Positions 38,264-52,685 of a DNA stretch of 64,000 bases are shown in pieces. Below the pieces are notes generated by a model that saw only the letters and a list, made by a program, of their open reading frames with translations, searched no databases and was not told the origin of the DNA. The position numbers and the translations under genes are program-made. Within the stretch, counting starts at the first letter, position 1. The number at the start of each line of letters is the position of its first letter. The stretch is taken from assembly GCA_025093555.1 (NCBI GenBank), contig JAIWNF010000027.1:620001-684000 (forward strand), written 5' to 3'. The DNA is from Circinella umbellata (taxonomy: Eukaryota; Mucoromycota; Mucoromycetes; Mucorales; Lichtheimiaceae).

Positions 38264-39277
38264 ATTTGAGTTAATTGTTTCAAGATAACAAAAAAAAAGT
38301 TTGATAAAAAAAAAAAAGTTTTATTATGCGTCCTGTCGGACTTTTTGTAAGAAAAGGTTGTCAAATCTTCATGCTAAGCTTTTAACAATAGCCATATTTA
38401 GTTCACTTAATCTATGTACATTTCCGGTACTTTTAAATTGATAAGGTGTAATATATATATTATCTTTACTGAGTTTTATAAAATTGCTCTCTTTAACATG
38501 TATAACCAATAAAAGTAAGATAAAATATGATACGTATCTTTTTATTTTTCAATTCACTGGATTTTCTTTGTATAATCTTCCAGGATAACTATTATAGCTA
38601 GATGATAGAAGATTTGATGAGCGAAAAAGCCGCCTATTAAGTTTTCTAATATGCTCAAGTCAACGGCTCATTCTTTTTAACTAATAACAAAAATCCAGAA
38701 TATCCATTGTAGCCCTTTATGCAATCTACTAAATTATATATATTAGCAAAATAGAGTGGATTATTCATTTGCTTAATTATTTACAGAACAAGAGACGATA
38801 TGATTACAAATCATATTTTCATAATTGCAAATCCCAGTTTCTATCCTTACAAATATACATCAACTCTCTTTGTTATAAAAACGTTAATTCATCGTTTATA
38901 CATATACAAGAACTAGCAGTCATAGTGAAGTAAAAAATAAAAACAATAAATCATTATAATTATCATTATAATTATCATTTATTTAGCAATTTAAAGTGTC
39001 CAAACTAAACAATTATAATAATGGTTTAATATATGACACTTTATATATATATATACAAAATTATGATGTGCTTCAAATATATACTAATTGAATGCTGAAA
39101 AAATTTTACCATCAGGTGATTTTCACTGATTTTACATTATAATAATAAAAGAAAGGTTTTTAATTTATTAGAAAAACCAGGAAGAAATAAAGACATATGA
39201 ATATGTAGAATATGAAGGATGGTGCAAAGGAAGACAGTACTACCTTTTTATACAGGAGTCGCTTGAATTATTGAATA
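38264..39277. other. Gene-free spacer
   Basis: AT-rich region upstream of the SET gene start and downstream of the GYxRK-family gene. It contains small repeats such as a duplicated ATTATAATTATC near 38950-38980. No coding sequence is supported. Confidence 0.5.
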
Positions 39278-40537
39278 TTACATAGCCTCAAACAAGTTAA
39301 TGCTATCACTATGGTCTGACATTAACTCTTGTCTGTTCAGAAATAATATTTCATAGCTCATCGGTAACTTATCAACAATAATACTGCTAATATTATCCAC
39401 GTTCCTAAAAAATATTGTAGAAAATTCTTTACTTAATAAAAGCCAAAATCATCAAAATACAACAATACAGTTTTTGTAGCAACTTACATTAAGAATTGTT
39501 TTAAATCATTCACATTGGTCGTGAGACCTTTGAAACCAAGTACTACGATTGATACTTTTTTCGTAGAGTTCTTGATAAACTTGATCATGTCTACTCAATT
39601 CATGTTGTTAGAGTATATAAAGTGTTGGAGTCCTTGGTAGCACTTTGGTGGTAATATTACCTACTATACCACATACAACTTTCTTAGTGAAATTAGTTAC
39701 CTTTGGTGCTGCCATGAATGTTTTGAAGTTTATTTAATTCATGTGCACATAATGTTTTATCCCTCTTCATTAAAGGTTGATTCGGATTTGATTTGGGAGA
39801 TACAAAAACTTTTTGAACATGGCATCGATCAATTAACTGATAAACCATCAATTGAATTGAACGAAAGCGAGCGTCGTGCGTTTCACTTGAATCTGGCTTT
39901 CTGCAGTAGCCGACAACTACGTGACCAGAATTTTTGAGCGACTGTATATGATCTTGAAAATTTGGAATATCTTTTTCAATAAAAGCCGCTATATTATCTA
40001 AAAAGCGGTTGGATTGATAATGAATATCAGCTATTATATATTTTAAGAAGGAAAAAAAAAAGAGAGAACGTAGATACATAATAGCGTACCGTGATGCTCG
40101 CGTTCAAGAACATAAAGATCACGTACTCGATTGTCAGTATCTTTCTTGGTTGGTTTGGTAATTATATGCTGACTCCAATACACACGTCTTTTATGTCGTT
40201 CTACCCATTGACCAAATTGCAACGATGTCATGTTTTTGAATGTTTTTGTATATCTTGATATAATTTCCTGTATTTCATCTGGTGAAATAAATCGTCTTCT
40301 TCGGTAATCTTTATTATGTGGATTTTCAATTAAAAATATCATGTTCATCAATCCTATCATCATACTTTCATTTACTAATAAGCATACAATACGTATTATG
40401 TTTATTAGTTTATTGGATGGTTTAAAACTATTTGTTTTGGTTCAGCTTCATTTTACATCGAATAATCTATACGACGTACTTGTTTGTTGAGCCGTTTGTT
40501 CAGCTCTTTTATTAGGTATCTTAATTGTCATAACCAT
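39278..40537 (-). CDS. GYxRK-motif protein of unknown function (possibly recombinase-derived)
   Basis: Five exons on the minus strand join without a stop: 40537-40480, 40374-40090, 40030-39701, 39593-39488, 39404-39278 (301 aa). A shorter model starting at the ATG at 40363 is possible; the first exon is preferred because its GTACGT donor restores frame exactly. The central region reads GHVVVGYCRKPDSSETHD (GYCRK at about 155-159), then VQKVFVSPKSNPNQP. Later come two beta-strand-like segments (KKVSIVVLGFKGLTTNVNDL and SIIVDKLPMSY). The GYxRK(S) start followed by a helix and a VFVSP strand is reminiscent of the N-terminal fold of serine recombinases (IS607/resolvase type), and I recall similar hypothetical proteins in Mucorales genomes. 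In this copy the residue after RK is Pro, not the expected Ser, so recombinase activity is doubtful. The function is unknown. Confidence 0.6.
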
Positions 40538-41630
40538 AGCTAATTTATTTATATATATAAAAGTAAAGATGAGAAAAAAAGAGAAATTAATGGAAATTTA
40601 CAACACTCTTTTTTTTTAATGCTTATTTATATACAGTAACGTGCTTTTTTCTATTCTAGGCATATGGAACAATCCAATGAATTGCATTTAGTTATAAGTC
40701 TTTATTTATCATAGCTTAATAATTAAAGTTTTTTTTATACCAAATATATAAATAATTTATATTTATGTATATAATTCATTTCGTAGAGTTTTATTTATCA
40801 AAATGATACAAGTTGTCAAATAACATAATATCATACGTATATTAAAGATTCATCACTACAAGATTAAATGCTATCTCCTACCTATTATTATTTATCAATT
40901 ATCCTCATCATCGCATTACGGCAATCATATATATGACAGCCAGATACTACTACATTGATTTTTAAAAGAATAAGAAACAAACTGCTTTTATACGGAACAA
41001 AATATTATACTTGGATACTTTTACAACAACGAGTGCTTTGTTATTGATAATCACAATAACAAACTATCAATGAGCAACACTAATTGTAGAAAGTGCGCGT
41101 AAATGAAAAGCTTGATCACTTTTTTTTTTTACTTCAATGGATTCACCGCGTATTTCTATTTTTTACACATTCATGCTGGATTTTTCTATTATATGAAATA
41201 TCATCGTGTAACAGAGTATAAGGTTTATATTACATACGTATTCTTCTTGGTGCCATATAATATATATAATGACTATTTATATATCGTACGTACGTATAAT
41301 TGATACAAAAGTACAATAAGTAAAATCTTTATTCTTCACACATACTATTCATCTAATCGATGTGTATTGAAAATGAGACACTAAAAGCAAAACTATGGTT
41401 ACGATAGAATAATGCTGGTTGCTACCCCATAGCTTTGCCGGTCATTTCAGTGAACTGTATCGCTTAACTGGATAACTATAGCTACCTTATAATAAACATT
41501 ATTGTAGTAAATATTTATTAGAGGGCGTGAAAAATAATGCGTCGTTGTTGTCTGAGTTCCCCCAGCACTTTTTTTTTTATTTTTGCTACTAACACACCTA
41601 TTGCTTGAAAAAAAAAAAGCATTTCACTCA
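40538..41630. other. Divergent spacer
   Basis: AT-rich 1.1 kb between the GYxRK gene (-) and the aminopeptidase gene (+). A 66-codon frame at 41103-41303 is aromatic/T-rich without motifs and was not called. Confidence 0.5.
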
Positions 41631-44017
<2,387 letters not shown>

Positions 44018-44457
44018 AAGCACTAAAATAAATGAAATTACCCGCTTTTTTTAAGCCCCCTTTTAAAATGACAAGTAGCATGCTTATAGAAATAAGGGGT
44101 TTTTTATTTAAGGCCTTGCACACATTAAAAGTAATAAAAAGGAAAAAAAAGAGTGCGGCGCAGAAGTAAAAAATTAGTATGCGTCACGTGTATGTAGCAA
44201 AAAGTTTTTTTTTACTATTCCAGTCACCAGGTTCGGCAAAGACCTCCACTTGCAAAAATACCAAAGAGGGAATACAGGACTTATAACACACTAAATAATA
44301 ATAATAAAAAATTACAACAATAACAAAAACCTACACACAACTTTTTTTTTTCTTTACTTATTATTATTATACCACACATACAAAATATATTTTTTTCTAA
44401 CTTTTTAAACCAGTCTAAACAACAAACAACAATAACAAAAAAAAAAGCTTATATACT
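44018..44457. other. Spacer between aminopeptidase and cyclin genes
   Basis: Tandem-gene spacer with AAT and CAA microsatellites near 44290-44325 and a CA/A-rich leader just upstream of the cyclin ATG. No gene was found. Confidence 0.5.
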
Positions 44458-46273
44458 ATGCAACCTCCTTCCTTTGACCTTTCCAAATACCCGACAGTCG
44501 AAACAATTAGGCTTTTAGCATCATTGTTGGAGCGAATGACAGCAGCTAACGATCAGATCAATAGAGCTTCAACTACTCGTAAAGATAATGTTCGTCGAGC
44601 TTCTTCAGCATCATTATTGGGATCATCTCAAGTTCAAGGAGGAGGAAGTTTAGTTACGTCGAATTCTTCTGCAGCTGTTAGTACCCCACCACCTCCATCA
44701 CCTGCAGCTGATACTTATACCAAGTTCAGTAGTCGCTCATTGCCATCGATAGATATCTTTTCCTACTTGTCGCGCATCTTTAAATATTGTCCATGTGCCA
44801 ACGAATGTTTTCTCAGTCTACTTGTCTACTTTGACCGCATGTCGAAAAATGCACTCGCTTTGAAGGGAAGACCTTTTACTATTGATTCGTATAATATTCA
44901 CCGTCTCATCATTGCTGGTGTTATGGTTTCCAGTAAATTCTTTAGTGACGTATTTTATACAAATACTAGATATGCAAAGGTAAACAAAAAAAAACTAATA
45001 TGCTTATTTATAAAAGAAGATGCAATTTATAAAAGTAAAATGCAAAAAGAGATGAGAAGATTGAAAAAAAGCAAAATTCAAATGACATTAATATAAATGT
45101 ATATATATATATATATCTATTTGTTTCTATGTGGCCCTTTTTACTTAATAAAAGGTCGGAGGATTGCCAGTAGCGGAACTCAACAGTCTGGAACTTGAGT
45201 TTCTCGTTTTAAATGGATTCAATCTATCAGTACCTATTTCTGAATTACAACGTTATGGAGATCAGTTATTGAAGGTTGGGTATATGGAACAAGAGATGCT
45301 GAAAAGTATCATGTATGAAACACCTTCTTACAATCCAGTCCGACACGGTCGTTCAACATCTTTGGGATCAGCCATGGTAGTACGCCATCCTATAACGGGG
45401 GAATCAACCATTAATAATACTAGTAATAACAGTAACAATAACACCAATGGTACTGGTCAAGTTGACCAATTGTGTGAAATGACCTCACGTGTATCATTGG
45501 ATGAACGTATACCACAATACAGCACTAGTACAGCAAGTAATACCAGCATTTCCAGTGGAAGTAGTGCAGCGGCTGCAGCTGCAGCTGCAGCCGTAGCAGC
45601 AGCAGCTTCAGTATATAATTCATACCCTCAACAACAGCAATCCCATCATATACCAAAGATGTCATCGAACGGAAGTTTGAATATGGTTCGACGTATGGGT
45701 AGTTATGGTAATCTACATCAATCACCACAGGTATTCAATGCACCCATGACCAACCAAGATTCCTTGCACAGCCCCATTGATCTCGACGATTCGCGCTCAT
45801 CTTATTCTCCTCATCACCAACGCCACAGTTTTAACATGTGGCGTCATTCTTCATCATCTCCACCACCTCAACAACATTATACTCGTCAACGCCATGGTAG
45901 TATGGGATTTAGTAGCAGCCCTAGCAACAACAACAATAATGACAATACGTCGTCGTCATGGCAACATCGTATGCCTCGGCAATCCAGGTCGAGTGTGAAT
46001 TTGTGTCAGCAGGCTGGTTTTCGTAAATCAACTCCTCCACCTGGGTTTGCTCCCACTGATGGATTTGTTATGCCTCAAGGTGATCCTGCCATGGCTGCTG
46101 CCGTAGCTGCAGCTGCAGCTGCCAATGGATATGGCACACCTTATTATACCTATCAACAGCAACATAATCATCATCATCCATTGGGAATTCCTACTCCACC
46201 ACCTTCTTCATCTCCTATTCATCAAAAGCAAGGTACTCCATCACCTTATCAAAGCTCTGTCATGTATCTATAA
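44458..46273 (+). CDS. PHO80-type cyclin (Pho85-cyclin family)
   Basis: Two exons: 44458-44979 and 45155-46273 (546 aa). The cyclin box spans about residues 95-215: SLPSIDIFSYLSRIFKYCPC, then CFLSLLVYFDRMS, IDSYNIHRLIIAGVMVSSKF and FFSDVFYTNTRYAKVGGLPV, with ELNSLELEFLVLNGFNLSVP closing it. The DRMS/RLIIAG..SSKFFSD/YAKVGG pattern is that of Pho80/Pcl6/Pcl7 cyclins, which activate the Pho85 kinase in phosphate, glycogen and nutrient signalling. The C-terminal 330 residues are low complexity (Ser, His, Gln, two poly-Ala tracts at about residues 310-330 and 485-500) and probably regulatory or disordered. The exact Pcl class cannot be settled here. Confidence 0.88.
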
Positions 46274-48149
46274 TCCTTTCCTGCTTTATTCTTATTCTTA
46301 TTCTTATTATTAATATATATATCCCATTTTATTATTTCACATTCAACAAAAACAAAAAAACAACAAAATCAAATCCCAAAAAAAAAAGAAAAATAGCCTA
46401 TTTTATCTTCTTCACAAACCCAAACCTATATACATATTTATATTATATATTTATATATATATCAATATTACTCCTTATACCTTACCTGTAGTTCTTTTCT
46501 TATTTTTTTCTTATTATTATTACTATTATTATTTCAGTATTCTACTTTTTTCTTTTCCTTCACAACATATTATTAGCTGTATATATTTATCAACCTCCCT
46601 ATCTCATACATATCTGCATATTACTTATTTTTTACATAATTAACATTAATGCCCGGAAAAAAAATTCGATAATAATTCAACCGGCTAGGTCCGTGCGGTC
46701 TTTTATCTTTTAAAAAATTGATTTACATTCTGGGGGGGGGGTGAATGGTGAGAGAGGGAAATAACAAAAGAACGAGAGAAAGAGAGTGAGAGAAAAATGG
46801 TAAATAGAACGTGGAAAATCTTCAAAGCGGATTATCAGATAACACCAAAACTTCGGCCAAACTTCTTACTCTTCTTTCTTATTCTTTTTAAGAGTGGGGT
46901 AAAAATAAAAAGAAGGGGGAAGGGGCCGGGATTTGATGATGTCGTTTTAACATTGCGGGGAAAAAATGAATATTTGGGATTATCTCGGTTGAATTGAATT
47001 ACTTTTCTGCAATCAAAATTGGTGATTATGTGAAAAAAAAAGAGCAAAATCTCTTCTCCGACACAAAATATAAAGAGATTCAGCGCTTTTCCCCAATTGC
47101 TTTAATATTTTATTATTGAAGTGTTGGAAGGAACGAGTCGGGCATTCTCGGTTCTTTTAAGGCACACAAGGTTCTTACAGTTTGACAAGTTTCCTTTTAT
47201 TTTTGTTATCTTAATCTTTAATCTTTTTATTGGATTACTTGATCAATTAACATAAAAAAACTCCACTTTCACTTTATAAACTATGAGTTAAAAGAAAAGA
47301 ATGAAAGAGAGAAAGAGCGGACAAGGAAGCTGGAACACAAAAGAACAAAAAAACACAATATTGATCCATCCTTTCTCTTTTATCTTCCTTCTTACTTTTT
47401 TTTTGTTTCCTCAGTTAAATAATGTATAGCTTGTTTATTAATTTATAATAAAAAAAAACATTAGCGATCAAAAAACAAAATCCATCATGACTTTCCAAGG
47501 TTTTAATATCATATGGGCTTAATAAGCACTAAAACTTGTTATTTTTACTCTTCAGGGTTATCTTTGTACTACTTGTGATCAGTTTCACCCCGTGGCAACT
47601 GTACTTTTTTCACAATAAATAACTTTTTCCAATATTCATAAGAGTGATTGCTCAGCATAATTATCAGCGCATAGCGTTTATTGATTTATGATGATGTACT
47701 TAAGAATATGTCCGAAAAGGATTAATATGATGACTTCAACTTATTGAACGGGGTGTTTTTTTTCTCGCTTGTATCACTGTTGGTTTCACCCGTCTCTCTT
47801 TCTTTGGTACTAGTACCTAAATGAGAAGTGATAAAAAACTTTAGATTAGCTCGTCAAAGCATGCCAAATGATTTTTTCGTTATCTCTTATTACTGATTAT
47901 TTATTATTATTATTTCTTATGACATAGATTTTTTATTTGTTATTTTTTATGATCATGATTTATTATATAGAGTTTCCCCCACTTTTTCCTTCCCCCCAAA
48001 AAAATAAAAGCGTTGTTATTCTAAAAACTACAAACGAACAAGATTTTTCTAAACTATTCTTACATGATGACGAAATAGGAGTAGGCTGTATATGTATTAT
48101 ATGTGTGGGGTAGATGGTAAATGGAATTTGAGGATTGTTTCGCATTGAG

Positions 48150-48154
48150 CCAAT
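48150..48154 (+). promoter_or_regulatory. CCAAT box upstream of citrate synthase
   Basis: Perfect CCAAT 263 bases before the ATG. The HAP/NF-Y complex is known to activate respiratory and TCA-cycle genes in fungi through such boxes. A five-base motif alone is weak evidence. Confidence 0.35.
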
Positions 48155-48354
48155 GAAGTAAGGGTACCATGCCGATAGGAAAAGCAATTAGGCGAATACA
48201 ATTGTAAGAGGGAAAAAGCTCAAAGGGAAGGGGGGGTGGATAGGATGTCATCATCCAAGGGCTTTTTTTTTTCTGGGACCGGAGTATGATTTTGAATGAC
48301 AGAATGATTTTACCCGCTCAACGTCCCCCCGGCACAGGATTTTTTTTTTTGGTT

Positions 48355-48360
48355 TATAAA
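48355..48360 (+). promoter_or_regulatory. TATA box of the citrate synthase gene
   Basis: TATAAA in GGTTTATAAAGCGCG, 57 bases before the ATG at 48417 and followed by a pyrimidine-rich stretch suitable for transcription initiation. Confidence 0.6.
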
Positions 48361-48416
48361 GCGCGTTCCAAATGCCAAACTTTTTGTTTCTTTTCCAACT
48401 GTCTTTATTCTAAATA

Positions 48417-50408
48417 ATGTCGGCCCTCCGTGCTTTCTCCTCCCTCAAGGTAACTAACTTTTTTTGAGTTGTCACTACTTTATATATTGTAGCAACTTGA
48501 TCTTCTAGACATTATATCGATACTTATACGAAACTTTTATTTTTTATTGTTATCCAAATAGGGTGCTGCTGCCCGTCAAGCTCCTCTCCGCTTCCAAGCT
48601 GCTCGTTCTTATGCTTCTCAAAGCAAGGTAAATAACAATAGACGCAAAAACAAATTAAAGAAAAACAACAAATCTATCAGGACACTTTCTAATAATTATT
48701 CGATTTTATTTTATTTTTATTTATTTTATTTTCAATAGACTTTGAAGGAACGTCTTGCCGAAATCATTCCCGAAAAGCAAGCCGAAGTCAAGGAATTCAA
48801 GAAGGCTTACGGTAACAAGGTTCTCGGTGAAGTCACCGTTGACCAAGCTTATGGTGGTATGCGTGGTATCAAGGGTCTCGTCTGGGAAGGTTCCGTCTTG
48901 GATGCTGAAGAAGGTATCCGTTTCCGTGGTCTTTCCATCCCTGAATGTCAAAAGGCTCTTCCCGCCGCCACTGAAGGTGGTGAACCTCTTCCCGAAGCTC
49001 TCTTCTGGTTGTTGGTTACTGGTGAAGTTCCCTCCCAAGAACAAGTCAAGGGTTTGTCTGCTGAATGGGCTGCCCGTTCTGCTATCCCCGAGTTCGTTGA
49101 AGAACTTATCGACCGTTGCCCCAAGACTCTTCACCCCATGTCTCAATTCTCTTTGGCTGTCAACGCTCTTCAACACGATTCCATCTTCGCCAAGGCCTAC
49201 ACTGAAGGTATCCACAAGTCCCAATACTGGGACCCCACCTTCGAAGATACCATGAACTTGATTGCCAAGCTCCCCAACATTGCTGGTCGTATCTACCGTA
49301 ACGTCTACAAAGATGGTAAGGTTGCTTCCATTGATGCTGACAAGGATTACTCTTACAATTTCTCCAAGGTCCTTGGTTTCGAAGGTAATTCTGACTTCGT
49401 TGAGTTGATGCGTCTTTACTTGACCATCCACTCTGATCACGAAGGTGGTAACGTTTCCGCCCACACGTAAGTTTACTGTTATTATTATTTGTTTATATCT
49501 TTTTGTTGGGGGTTGGGTTTCAGGAGCATCGAATTAGATTTACCGAAAAGCAACAACCGAGCACAAAAAAGGGGGGGTTGAATCTTTATTGTTGTTCGTT
49601 TTGCTTGTGGCTGGATAGGTTGGGATTTACAGTTGTTCGGAGATATATATTTTTTATCTTTGTTGCTTACAATACTGATTTTATCATTTTATATTCCATT
49701 ATATAATATAATAGTACTCACTTGGTCGGTTCCGCCTTGTCTGATCCTTATCTTTCCTTCGCCGCTGGTTTGAACGGTTTGGCTGGTCCTCTTCACGGTC
49801 TTGCCAACCAAGAAGTCTTGCGTTGGACCTTGAAGCTCAAGGATTCCATTGGTATTGATGCTTCCGAAGAACAAATCAAGAAGTACTTGTGGGATACTTT
49901 GAACGGTGGTCAAGTTGTTCCTGGTTACGGTCACGCCGTCTTGCGTAAGACTGATCCTCGTTACACTGCTCAACGTGAATTTGCCTTGAAGCACTTGCCC
50001 GAAGATCCTCTCTTCGGTTTGGTCTCCAAGTTGTACCACATCATTGTAAGTTGATTTTTTTTTTGGGTTATCGTTGTTGTATTTATTGTGCAACAGGGGT
50101 TGATTTACCCGTGGTAAAATATTTACGGGGTTTGAAACTCACATGTTAATTTTTTTTTTAAATAGCCTGGTGTCTTGACTGAACACGGTAAGACCAAGAA
50201 CCCCTGGCCCAATGTCGATGCTCACTCCGGTGTCCTTCTTCAATACTACGGTTTGACTGAACAAGACTACTACACTGTCTTGTTCGGTGTCTCTCGTGCT
50301 TTGGGTGTCACTTCTCAATTGATCTTGGATCGTGCTTTGGGTATGCCTTTGGAACGACCAAAATCCTACAGCACTGCTCACTTGAAGAAGATGTTCGGTG
50401 CTCAATAA
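48417..50408 (+). CDS. CIT1: Mitochondrial citrate synthase
   Basis: Five exons: 48417-48449, 48562-48627, 48739-49466, 49715-50045, 50166-50408 (466 aa). It condenses acetyl-CoA and oxaloacetate to citrate in the mitochondrial matrix. The first two small exons encode a basic, Ala/Ser-rich targeting peptide ([20 protein letters not shown]). Catalytic residues are visible: H303 in [14 protein letters not shown]349 in [15 protein letters not shown] and D404 in WPNVDAHSG, the standard His/His/Asp triad. Length matches yeast Cit1 (479 aa). Codon use is markedly different from neighbours (GCC, AAG, CTC, TTC, ACC favoured), as expected for a highly expressed gene. This bias also creates a 247-codon antisense frame that is only a shadow. 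A TATA box lies 57 bases upstream. Confidence 0.97.
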
Positions 50409-51419
50409 GCATTTTATTATTAAAAAAAATTGACGATCCCCTCATTTTTTTTTAAAAAAAAATCTTCAATTCACACTCGCTCTCTATTTCTTTATTTCTC
50501 TTTATTTCCCCTCATACACACACAAAAAAAGTTGCGTAGCAACTTATTTAAGTTCTTGTAAATTCCTCTTGCATTTCACGTATATAAAAAAAAAAGATAT
50601 TTTTCTTTCTAACAAATAATTTTTCATTGCGAAAAAAGATTCGTCTATATAATGTGTTACACCTATATTTGTTGCATTTTATTAACTGCTATAGTGATAT
50701 ATTGGGAAACGAAAAAGAAAAGAGATATTTATTATGGTATAATCAATTCCGATAGGTTTGTTGAACTAGAACAGTGCGGCTCCGAGTTTCCTGGAGACAC
50801 TTTGGATTTATTATCACTTTCTTCCCCGAAGGGGGAACAAATACATATATACCTCGATTTGATCGTTTTAATTAAAATTTAGTCTTGTTGACTGGCTTAC
50901 ACTCTTTTCATCGTCTCAAAAATACTACGATGCTATTATGCTTAAAATTTACAGACTATTGGGGTAAAACCTCTTTTGGTATTATAAGATCAATCAACTT
51001 CCACATCAAATATATATTTTCTCAGGCGTTTGAAATATATAAAGAGTTTATAGATTATCATATATTGGTCTTAATCAAGAAAATCGATCAGAAATTATTG
51101 CACTAGGTGATAATTTAATGATGGAATGCTCAGATTTTCAAACATGTATGTATTATCTTCCATCTTTACAGTAAACTAAAACAAAAAGATGTTACGTACC
51201 ACGTAATTCATCACCTCATCATTTTGTAACAGCTTTTATGGAATTAATTAAATAATCAGCAACATGTACATAGTAGTATTCACTTCCAACTACGAACATA
51301 TGTTAAAATGATTACTGTTACGTATCATAATTTTTACTCTTTCATACGTACACATAGATTATGTATGGTGAGATTTATTATTAGTGCTTTGAAATACTGA
51401 TGCATATCATTACTACCTA
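50409..51419. other. Spacer with possible coding relic
   Basis: Follows citrate synthase. Two consecutive open frames, 50652-50882 (including FVELEQCGSEFPGDTLDLLS and SPKGEQIHIYLDLIVL) and 50885-51106, have more protein-like composition than other spacers. They share no recognisable domain and have no complete gene structure. They may be the remains of a decayed gene or transposon. Confidence 0.35.
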
Positions 51420-52215
51420 CAGTGAGTATTCGTTAAACCGGTACTCGTTAAACCGGTATTTCGCTAAACCGGTAGTATCTCTCAAATATTTTTTTGTATA
51501 TTTAGTAAAATACCAGTGATTCGTTAAACCGGTATCCGGTGAGCTTTCCCAAATATTTACCGGGTTTATAATAGTATTGTTTTATTTTATATAATATAAT
51601 ACCAGTCTTTTTATTGTAAAATCAGTGATGCAGCCTTTTTTTAACGTCATCTCAGCTCTTCCCTTTGTTTTATTCAGTTGGCTACTTTGTTTCCGTAGCA
51701 ATTGAAATACACAAATCATTCTTCTTGTCGTCAAAAGAAAGCTTCTCAACATTTTGTTGATAACAGTGTCTCTTTTTCGCCAACTTCACACAGATGCTTT
51801 TTTCTTCCTTCTCATCTGCGTACGTACGCACTTCTTTTCAACTTTGTCATGTACTTCTTTATTACCATTAAATATGTAATTATGTTGTTGATACAATTCA
51901 TTTATTACTCGTTTATTCAACTGCTAACCATGGTCCATGATATTAAACATACTTTGTTGCAAATCCAATCTCTGGTTCATTATCACTATTTGATGAGTAC
52001 ACAATTGTCATTTTTATCACTAAAAGATTAGCTTATAGTAGCAAAGCTAGATTATATGAACTATCAATTTTTTTATCTATCTGTACAGCTTAATTTAATT
52101 ATACTGTAGTTATTTTTCCAGTATATTCTACATATTAGTACCAGCTGCGTTTCAATTCGCTAAACCGGTACAATTCCTCACATATATTGAGTACCGGTTT
52201 AGCGAATACTCACTG
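51420..52215. mobile_element. Pogo/Tigger-like MITE
   Basis: A 796-bp element bounded by terminal inverted repeats. The left end reads CAGTGAGTATTCGTTAAACC and continues GGTACTC; the right end is its complement with one mismatch (27 bp). The CAGT start and the AAACCGG core resemble pogo/Tigger termini. The left flank is TA while the right is TT, so the expected TA duplication is imperfect. AAACCGGT is repeated inside the left end (near 51435, 51451, 51466 and 51517) and twice at the right end (near 52162 and 52192). The internal 109-codon frame (51702-52031) shows no transposase motif, so the element is non-autonomous. Confidence 0.75.
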
Positions 52216-52685
52216 TTGAATCGTCTCTTGGTGATGCATTTACCTTATCAAATGTGATAAACTGATACTGTAAAGTCGATAGTTAGAGTCCCAATAAAGC
52301 ATGGAAACAAAAGAGAAAAGCAAACAAGTTTCCATGACAGTATATTGTTACGATTGTGGAGTCTCAAAATGTTAGATAATGAGCACCAAATGTTAAGTTT
52401 TATATATGGGGGTTTATATGATATGATGGTTGGCGATATTATTGGGTTAGCCAAAGAAATTTCAAAAGGAAGAAAGAGGCTAAGACGTATAAATGTGGGG
52501 GCTTATTTTGGACTTATTATATGCCAAACCACAAAAGAAGAAATTTCACTTGGAAATATGAGTTGGATTAATTATCGAAAAAGAGGATATAAAAGTATTT
52601 TATTTAAAAAATGTAAAGATAAGAAGCTAAGCTAGAAGTATTTGATCAATTCGATCCTATTTATACTATTTACTATAATGCTTAA
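52216..52685. other. Spacer with an unassigned 96-codon frame
   Basis: Between the MITE and the left direct repeat. The plus-strand frame 52345-52635 (including YGGLYDMMVGDIIGLAKEIS and GRKRLRRINVGAYFGLII) has protein-like composition but no family I recognise. It is flanked by mobile-element debris, so it is probably a relic. Confidence 0.3.

Larger units (their letters stand above)
46274..48416. other. 2.1 kb promoter region of citrate synthase
   Basis: No coding frame has support. It contains the cyclin 3' UTR and the upstream region of a presumably highly expressed gene, with a G10 run near 46732-46741, a CCAAT at 48150-48154, and a TATAAA close to the citrate synthase start. Confidence 0.55.

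Noticed and set aside
48721..49464. 247-codon open frame on the minus strand opposite citrate synthase
   Set aside because: It is the antisense shadow of a codon-biased exon that encodes clear citrate synthase sequence on the plus strand; its own translation matches nothing.
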